Origin: Solanum dulcamara
Taxonomy: Eukaryota; Streptophyta; Magnoliopsida; Solanales; Solanaceae
Assembly (NCBI RefSeq): GCF_947179165.1
Contig: NC_077243.1
Location: forward strand, 36,282,001-36,346,000
DNA: 64,000 nt
Direction: 5' to 3'
A program made the position numbers and the translations under genes. Shown piece by piece: positions 58,323 through 64,000 of this stretch. Below the pieces are notes generated by a model. That model did no database searches and was not told where the DNA came from. It worked only from the letters and a program-made list of their open reading frames with translations. The stretch's first letter is position 1. Each line of letters begins with the position of its first letter.

Positions 58323-60204
58323 AAAACATTGTGTGGAGTCGACCCCAAGGCCCCTGAAATTAAACGAGGACCACAATATGGAAAACGGTCTGTGGAACCC
58401 TTAATGGAGTGTGGTTCTCTCTTTAGTGGTATCCTACCTCCAAGTAAAGTCCACCTTTAGGACCATAACCTGTGAATATTCATGGTTGTGGTGGCCTTCC
58501 ATGCAGGTACCTCGTTCAGTTAAGTTCAAGGGGTGTTTTGGTCTTTTCTCTATTAACTCATTAATTTATTTGAATGCTTTTGGGGATTAGTTCCCATACT
58601 ATAACTAATTCCTAACACTCCTTACCCTCTTATTCTCACCCTAACACCCAAGACCCAAAATCTTCTCTCTAAAGCTTTTTCTCAAGGCTCATCTTTTTCC
58701 TCAATCGAATTCCAAGAGACATCAAAGTCAAGTCTCCAATCCATTGCATTTAGGGATTTATAGTGATAAAGGTATATGTAAATTCATCCATAGATACTTC
58801 TATACATAGAGTACCAAAGGCTTTTCATCAAATTCTTCTTCTATCATTATCTTCTAGACCTAATTATAATTATATTGCATTGGGGCCTTTCAATTGTGGT
58901 TTATTTCCTTAACATTGACTTAAAAAAGAATGGTTTAAGTTAAATTACATTATTTCAAAATGGATTTCATGGAGTCATTATTTCAAGATGATTTTCATGC
59001 AGCGATGCATTATGCTATTTTCAAAATATGAATTTAAGAGTTATGATCACGATTGCTAAAGGATTTCTTAGAATGATTTATGAATGATTCTCAAGGACTT
59101 AGGAATGTCTCATGAAAGTAATGAATGATGATGAACTATGATGTCAATGATGTTTCAAGAAAAGTATAAAGTTTGTGATGAGTTTTCCTCATATTCTCAT
59201 GTTAAAGATGATGAATGAGCTACTCGTTTGATTACTTTATGATGAGGATATTTATTATTGTCTTTTCTAATAATGTAGAATGACTATATTTTCATGATTC
59301 CTCTTGTAAAATGACTAAGTACAGAGAGGAATTTAAGGTGGGGTTCGGTCCAATAGGCAAAGTAGCTATCTAAGGAAATCCTAGTAGCAAACTTTAGTCC
59401 CTAACTACATTGCTCGCATAAGTTTTATTTGCCAATATGGCCTAGATAGTGGATCCATAAATAGCTCAATATTATAAAAAGGTCCCATTAAGGAGTCTAT
59501 TTTGGCAAGTAGCCCCCCCTTCTCGGTGTAGGAGTATATTGGATTCCATGTTATAGCTTGCATGGTCTTAAATATCGACTAAAGGTTCCTTCCCACAAAA
59601 GAGATATATGAAAAGGTATATGTTCTCTTGATGATGTTTTGATGCATTAACCACATGATTATGATGTTTAAATATTATTAAGGTTTTACTCAAATTTTAA
59701 TATATTGGTCATGCATCCCATACTCATATTAATTATGTCATATTTTCATTTTTCATGCATACTTCTCACATACTTAGTGCATTCTATGTACTAACACATA
59801 CCTTTTGCCTACATTATATCATATTGTAGGGAACGACAATCATCGTGCACCTTCCACTCGTGGCTATAGTTGAGCTTTACTTTCTTATACTTGGCGAGTC
59901 CTCATGATTTGAGGATAAGACATTATATCTTTGTTGATTTTTATGGTTGTTTTTTATCTTCTATATTGAGTGAGCTAGGATCTTGTCTTACGCTCGCATT
60001 TAGATTAATAAAGACATATTGGATGTCATGGAGTCTATGTTATCTTTCCATTTCGATTTTGAGACTAATATCTGCATCTATGTTTCAGTTTCATTGCTTT
60101 ATTTACCATATGTATGCTCATGAATGATATGATAGGAGATTTGGTTGGGTCCTTCGGGATTGTAATTGTTGTGTCATGCCTAGGGTCTAGCTTAAATTGT
60201 GAAG
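58323..60204 (+). repeat. Right part of the split outer gypsy LTR
   Basis: Continues the LTR that starts at 48819. It ends tagcttaaattgtgaaga just before a Met-tRNA-type primer-binding site, so it is a 5' LTR of a plus-strand element. The conserved blocks near 59340 (ggtggggttcgg, aatcctagtagcaaa) place it in the same superfamily as the inner element, with clear divergence. Confidence 0.65.
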
Positions 60205-60220
60205 AACTTAGTATCAAAGC
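60205..60220 (+). other. Primer-binding site of outer gypsy element
   Basis: aacttagtatcaaagc follows the LTR end, a two-base variant of the Met-tRNA-type site. Confidence 0.7.
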
Positions 60221-60421
60221 ATAAGGTTTAAAGTATCCTAGGGAGTCTAACATGCCACATCAAGTAGAATCTTGTTCATCAGTGTGAAACATGCCACATC
60301 TATGAATAAAAGTTTATGAGGCATTTAGGAAAAACTTCACTTCTTTCATGATCTTATTATGCAATAGAGTTTAATAATAAGGATTTTCCCTTTAATACCT
60401 TCTCTTTACGATTACAGAATC

Positions 60422-61240
60422 ATGTCTCCAAGAAGGATTCCGCGTGAAAGAATGTCAATGAGGAGCAATAAACTCCCCAACCTCCAAATGACCCCTTAAC
60501 TGAGCAAGTCTCTCAAGTAAAGTTTTGAGTCACTTTTCATGTTCTTTCTTGAGCTTTATCCGCCCAAGCTAATAGGAAAGTGGTAGCTCCAGTGAAACCA
60601 AATATGTGTATGACTGCTAGCCGAGTTTGTTACTTCACTCAGATGAATCCTCCCGAGTTCATGGCTTTAAGGTTGATGAGGATCCAATTCATTTAGGGCA
60701 TTAATAAGATTATGGATATTGTGGGTGTTAGTTCATGGGAAAAGATGGACTTAGTGTCTTATCAACTCAAGGGGGTTGCACAATTTTTTTATGACCAATT
60801 GAAGGGTGAGAAAGGTGGAGAAAGTGGTCCCATTGAGTGGGAAGGATTCAAGAGTGCTTTCCTTGACCGTTTCTTTCCTTTGGAGTTGAAGAAATCCAGG
60901 ATTCAAGAGTTCATCAATTTGTTCCAAGTTAATATAAGTGTGAGGGAGTATGCTCTCAAGTTCACTATGTTGTCGAAGTATGTTCCAATTATGATGGCCC
61001 ATCCAAGGGCTCATATGAGCAAGTTCATTTTGGTTATTTACAATTTTGTGGTCAAAGAATGTAGAACCACAAGGCTTATCAACGATAAGGATATCTCTAG
61101 GCTTATGACACTTGCCAAACAAATAGAGGAGAAGAAGCTCAAGGAGAGATCTAGAAGGGAGTTCAAGAGGGGTCGAACCTATAATTCCCCAACTTTTCAA
61201 AACGTCTAAATTAGCTCATACCTTTGAGAAAAGAAAAGTG
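60422..61240 (+). pseudogene. Ty3/gypsy gag remnant (outer element)
   Basis: An ATG at 60422 begins MSPRRIPRERMSMRSN and hits a stop soon after. The long open frame 60712-61209 reads VGVSSWEKMDLVSYQLKGVA, GPIEWEGFKSAFLDRFFPLE, LKKSRIQEFINLFQ, SVREYALKFTMLSKYVPIMM and RMSKF-like AHMSKFILVIYNFV, ending KQIEEKKLKERSRREFKRGR. This is the retrotransposon gag capsid domain in full order, better preserved than in the inner element. A stop at 61207 and loss of similarity near 61240 end it. No zinc knuckle follows directly. Confidence 0.88.
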
Positions 61241-63710
61241 AGTGATTAATAAATTAAAATTATGTGGTATATCACATTTTAAGTGTTCAAGGTGGGTATC
61301 TTAAGTTTTAAAGTTTAGCAGGGTGCAAAATAAAAGTTGGCGAAAATAATCATTTCTTTATAGAGAATTCTCTAAAATTTGGGTTAAATGTCTCAGAAGT
61401 TTTCTCCCAATACATGAAGAGTTATGGAGCCCATGAAATATAAAATTGAAGGTCGACGAGTCTGGTTTCTAATTAACTAAATCTCTTGTCTATAAGACTT
61501 CAAAATAGTGAGATATGCGCATTTTTGTGAGACTGTGCAAGCAAACACATCTAGGTGGGTCCCCCCTATATCTAAGTCTGTGGTTCTTATAAAAGACCCT
61601 CAACTTTGTTATTTATTCATTAAAAATAGAGAAACATCTAACCCACCTTCCAAATACTCCTTGGAAGCTTAGATTCTTAACTCAGATCTTTAACAGAAGT
61701 TGCTCTACATTGCGAGCTCATCATTGTGGTATAATTTTCTTGTTGATCTAGGATTTTTTTGTTGTTGATTCAAGGATACATATTTTCAAGATTATTATTT
61801 CCAACATTTATGTTGAGGTAACCTTTATTTTACAACTCTCCTTCATAATTCCATATTCTAGTATTGTTTCTATTATTTTTTTAGCCACGCAGTGGTGTTT
61901 TTGATATTGTGGCTTTGGAAATCCCCTTTGTTTTATCTATTTGGGATATTATTGTTGTGTATTTATGGTTTTAAGGTGATGGAGGTAATAGGGGGAGGGG
62001 CATTAGTGTGATTCTTATTTGGGAGTATTGGATGGTTGTTAGGTTGAGTGGCGTGAAGAAGATCTAGTTAAGTTGCCTCGGGAGCTTATTGCTCCTTCGA
62101 GATATCGTTGGAATGTCTTCAATGGATTTAGATGATGATTATTATTGTTATTAGACTCATTTTATGCTTTGGACTTGGCTAGTCATGATTTTGACTTAAC
62201 CACCTTATCGATTAATTATGGCTTGTTCTTGAAACCTTGTTGATTTTCACATTATAGAACTATTTTTGGTTGGCCAAGTTTCATAGCGACATATTTTGGG
62301 ATTTGGTTAGAAGGTATTTTAAGGCTATTCCCTTCTTTCGGCATGTTTCCTTAAAGCATAGGAGCTATACAAGAAGACTCATAGCCACAATTATTGGTTA
62401 TTGTTTGCTTGAATTGCTATAGTTCTCTATTGTTAGGATTCTTATTCTGTTAGTAATGGCCCTATGTTGGGAATGACTTAGAGACTATTGGTATAGGTTT
62501 CCTATAGCTAAATTTCTCTCTTTTAGCCTATTGAATTATTAGTGTTACCCTTGGGGCTATTATGGTTAGCTGCATAAACATGATTGTTGCCTAATTGAGC
62601 TATGAGTTGCCTATGGGAATGTATTGATTCCTACAAAGGTTATGTGCTTCCTACAGGGATATGTTGGTTCCTAAGAGGGATATGAGTTTCCTACAGGGCT
62701 ATATTGAAGCCTAGGAAGGCTATGTGCTTCCTACAGGGCAATGTTATTGCCTTAGAGGGTTATGAATTGCCGACATGGCTATATTAATGCCTAAGAAGGC
62801 TATGTCTTGCCTACGGGGCTGGATTGTTGCCTAAGAGGGCTATGAGTTGACTATGAGGCTATATTGATGCATAATAAGGCTAGGTGTTGTCTATGGGGTT
62901 ATATTATTTCTTAAGAGGGATACGTGACTGCCTATGGGGCTTGGGGACTACCAATAGGAGTATATAGACTGATTTGGCACCTTATGGGCTTTTTAGGTCC
63001 TAGGAAGGTGGTCTTGTTTGCTATTTGTACTTGTCGAGCTTATGGGGCCTTGGTTAGGTCGTTGTTTTATTATTTTTGAGGTTTTATATTTAATAGTAGG
63101 CCACTACGCTTATATTAATATTGATTCATTTATCTGATTACTTTTAGTATATTATTTTGTATTGATGCCCCATTGCTTGGGGGCACTGCATTTATGCCTG
63201 CAGGTCCTAACAGATAACCGGATAGACCTCCTCAGAAGAAGGGTTGACTTCTAGTAGGTTGGTTAGCCCCTTTTTTCCTGAGCTACCATAGTTTGGAGAT
63301 TTGTTAGCTTTTGTTGTATATATTCTTTTTGGTTAGGCCAGTTTTCTGTCCAACCAAGATTTACTACTCTTAGAGGCTTACAAACTAGTGTGTGGGTTGT
63401 ATAGCTATGTTATGACCACGTTGGTCTAGTTTTTTGGGTTGCTAGGCTTGATAGTTGTTTGATGCATTGCCTTGTTACATAACTACTTTCAGCTTCTATA
63501 TAAAGATCATGGTAGCCTCAACGGCCCAATCAAGAATTGTGTGCTAATTGACTATTTCTTTATATGAACTGTTGGGAGTATTTGTTTCATTTATAGAGTT
63601 GTTGACCGCTGCCTTGTCGGCCGAGGACATAATTTTAATTCAAAATATACTTGTTTGTTTTCTTTATTGCGAGTGGCCACCACACGCTATGAACAAATGG
63701 TTCAGCAAGT
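61241..63710. repeat. Probable LTR-type non-coding insertion
   Basis: The gag frame stops near 61240. About 2.5 kb of non-coding sequence follows, with words such as atgtggtatatcacatttt and gtgcaaaataaaagttggcg. It also has a TATAAA-like ttcttataaaagac at about 61590, and a 20-bp tandem array. The length and style fit an LTR inserted into the gag gene, but I could not fix TG...CA ends or a target duplication. Confidence 0.4.
62581..62940 (+). repeat. 20-bp tandem array (18 units, 40-bp higher order)
   Basis: Eighteen consecutive 20-base units of the type tat(t/g)...tgcctannagggc follow one another with no indels. Odd and even units differ, giving a 40-base higher-order unit (tatg(a/t)gttgcctacagggct followed by atattgatgcctaagaaggc). 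Units differ by substitutions only. Confidence 0.9.
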
Positions 63711-63846
63711 TCGGCTCAGGCCTACGTTTTGGCATTAGGTACCAGTTGTGCCCTTTGAGTTTGGGGTGTACAGAAGGTTTGGCTCAGGCCTACGTTTTGG
63801 CATTAGGTACCAGTTGTGCCCTTTGAGTTTGGGGTGTACAAAAACA
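63711..63846 (+). repeat. 68-bp tandem duplication
   Basis: Two head-to-tail copies (63711-63778 and 63779-63846) share ggctcaggcctacgttttgg, cattaggtaccagttgtgcc and ctttgagtttggggtgtaca almost without difference. Confidence 0.92.
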
Positions 63847-64000
63847 ATAATGGAAATTTCATATATGGAAAGTCCCAAAATATTGGTCGTCCTCAGTTTC
63901 TTCAAAAGTAGCCTAGCCACAATTGTTCAAATGTTTCGGTTCCAAAGTTTGACAAAGATTGGGGGCCCAACCATAAGATTCAAGGAGGATCTTTGAGTGG
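63847..64000 (+). other. Window end; possibly resumed gag sequence
   Basis: The last about 110 bases can be read as a damaged GPNHKIQGGSLSG-type peptide, reminiscent of the Gly/Asn/Gln-rich stretch of gypsy gag between the capsid and the zinc knuckle. If so, it would be the continuation of the gag frame broken at 61240. The evidence is thin. Confidence 0.25.

Noticed and set aside
62581..62940. CRISPR-like regular spacing
   Set aside because: The units are contiguous diverged 20-mers without unique spacers, in a plant retroelement context.
1..64000. A previously undescribed gene system (defence, biosynthetic cluster or similar)
   Set aside because: Apart from one small two-exon gene, every recognisable coding piece is gag-pol of LTR retrotransposons. 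No set of neighbouring non-transposon genes exists that could form a system.

Overview
The window looks like a gene-poor, repeat-dominated stretch of plant nuclear DNA, most likely from a Solanaceae species. That host call is an inference from the AT-rich base composition, the overlapping LTR retrotransposon remnants, an Au-like tRNA-derived SINE, a plant-type intron and a small plant-like acylated protein. No bacterial-type operons, CRISPR arrays, rRNA genes or functional tRNA genes were seen. I found one credible host protein-coding gene; almost everything else is retrotransposon sequence in layers of different age.

Layout. 1-9908: fragments of Ty3/gypsy elements on the plus strand (LTR pieces, a protease-to-RT remnant at 3701-4807, integrase C-terminal remnants at 6655-7060 and 9765-9908), broken by a reverse-oriented LTR fragment and a possible small DNA transposon. 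9909-18407: a well-preserved non-coding retrotransposon (LARD-like) with LTRs of about 3.4 kb, an internal domain of 1.7 kb without gag-pol, a primer-binding site, a polypurine tract and a perfect 5-bp target duplication. 18944-22257: an LTR with a tRNA-Arg-like primer-binding site beside it, Ogre/Tat-like. 22258-30599: a degenerate minus-strand gypsy element with a full 3.3-kb right LTR and a truncated left LTR. 30601-34650: two more LTR fragments. 34651-39534: the gene island, with a two-exon minus-strand gene (36566-38871) for a putatively myristoylated Glu/Lys-rich protein, a SINE in its intron, and a copia 3'-end remnant downstream. 39535-44837: a nearly structurally complete Ty1/copia element (293-bp LTRs, about 96% identical) inserted about 0.66 kb upstream of that gene. 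46307-48818: a reverse gypsy LTR. 48819-61240: a gypsy element whose LTR was split by insertion of another complete but inactivated gypsy element (49036-58322). 61241-64000: LTR-like non-coding DNA with an indel-free 20-bp tandem array and a 68-bp duplication.

How the parts relate. All recognisable retrotransposon coding regions carry stop codons, frameshifts or lost catalytic residues, so none looks autonomous. The non-coding LARD-like element shares the leader next to its primer-binding site, and its polypurine-tract environment, with the degenerate gypsy element at 22258-30599. This suggests it was mobilised in trans by enzymes of that lineage. The copia element and the SINE are the insertions most likely to affect the host gene. 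I saw no sign of a new defence, secretion or biosynthetic system; the interest lies in retroelement structure and in the small uncharacterised gene.
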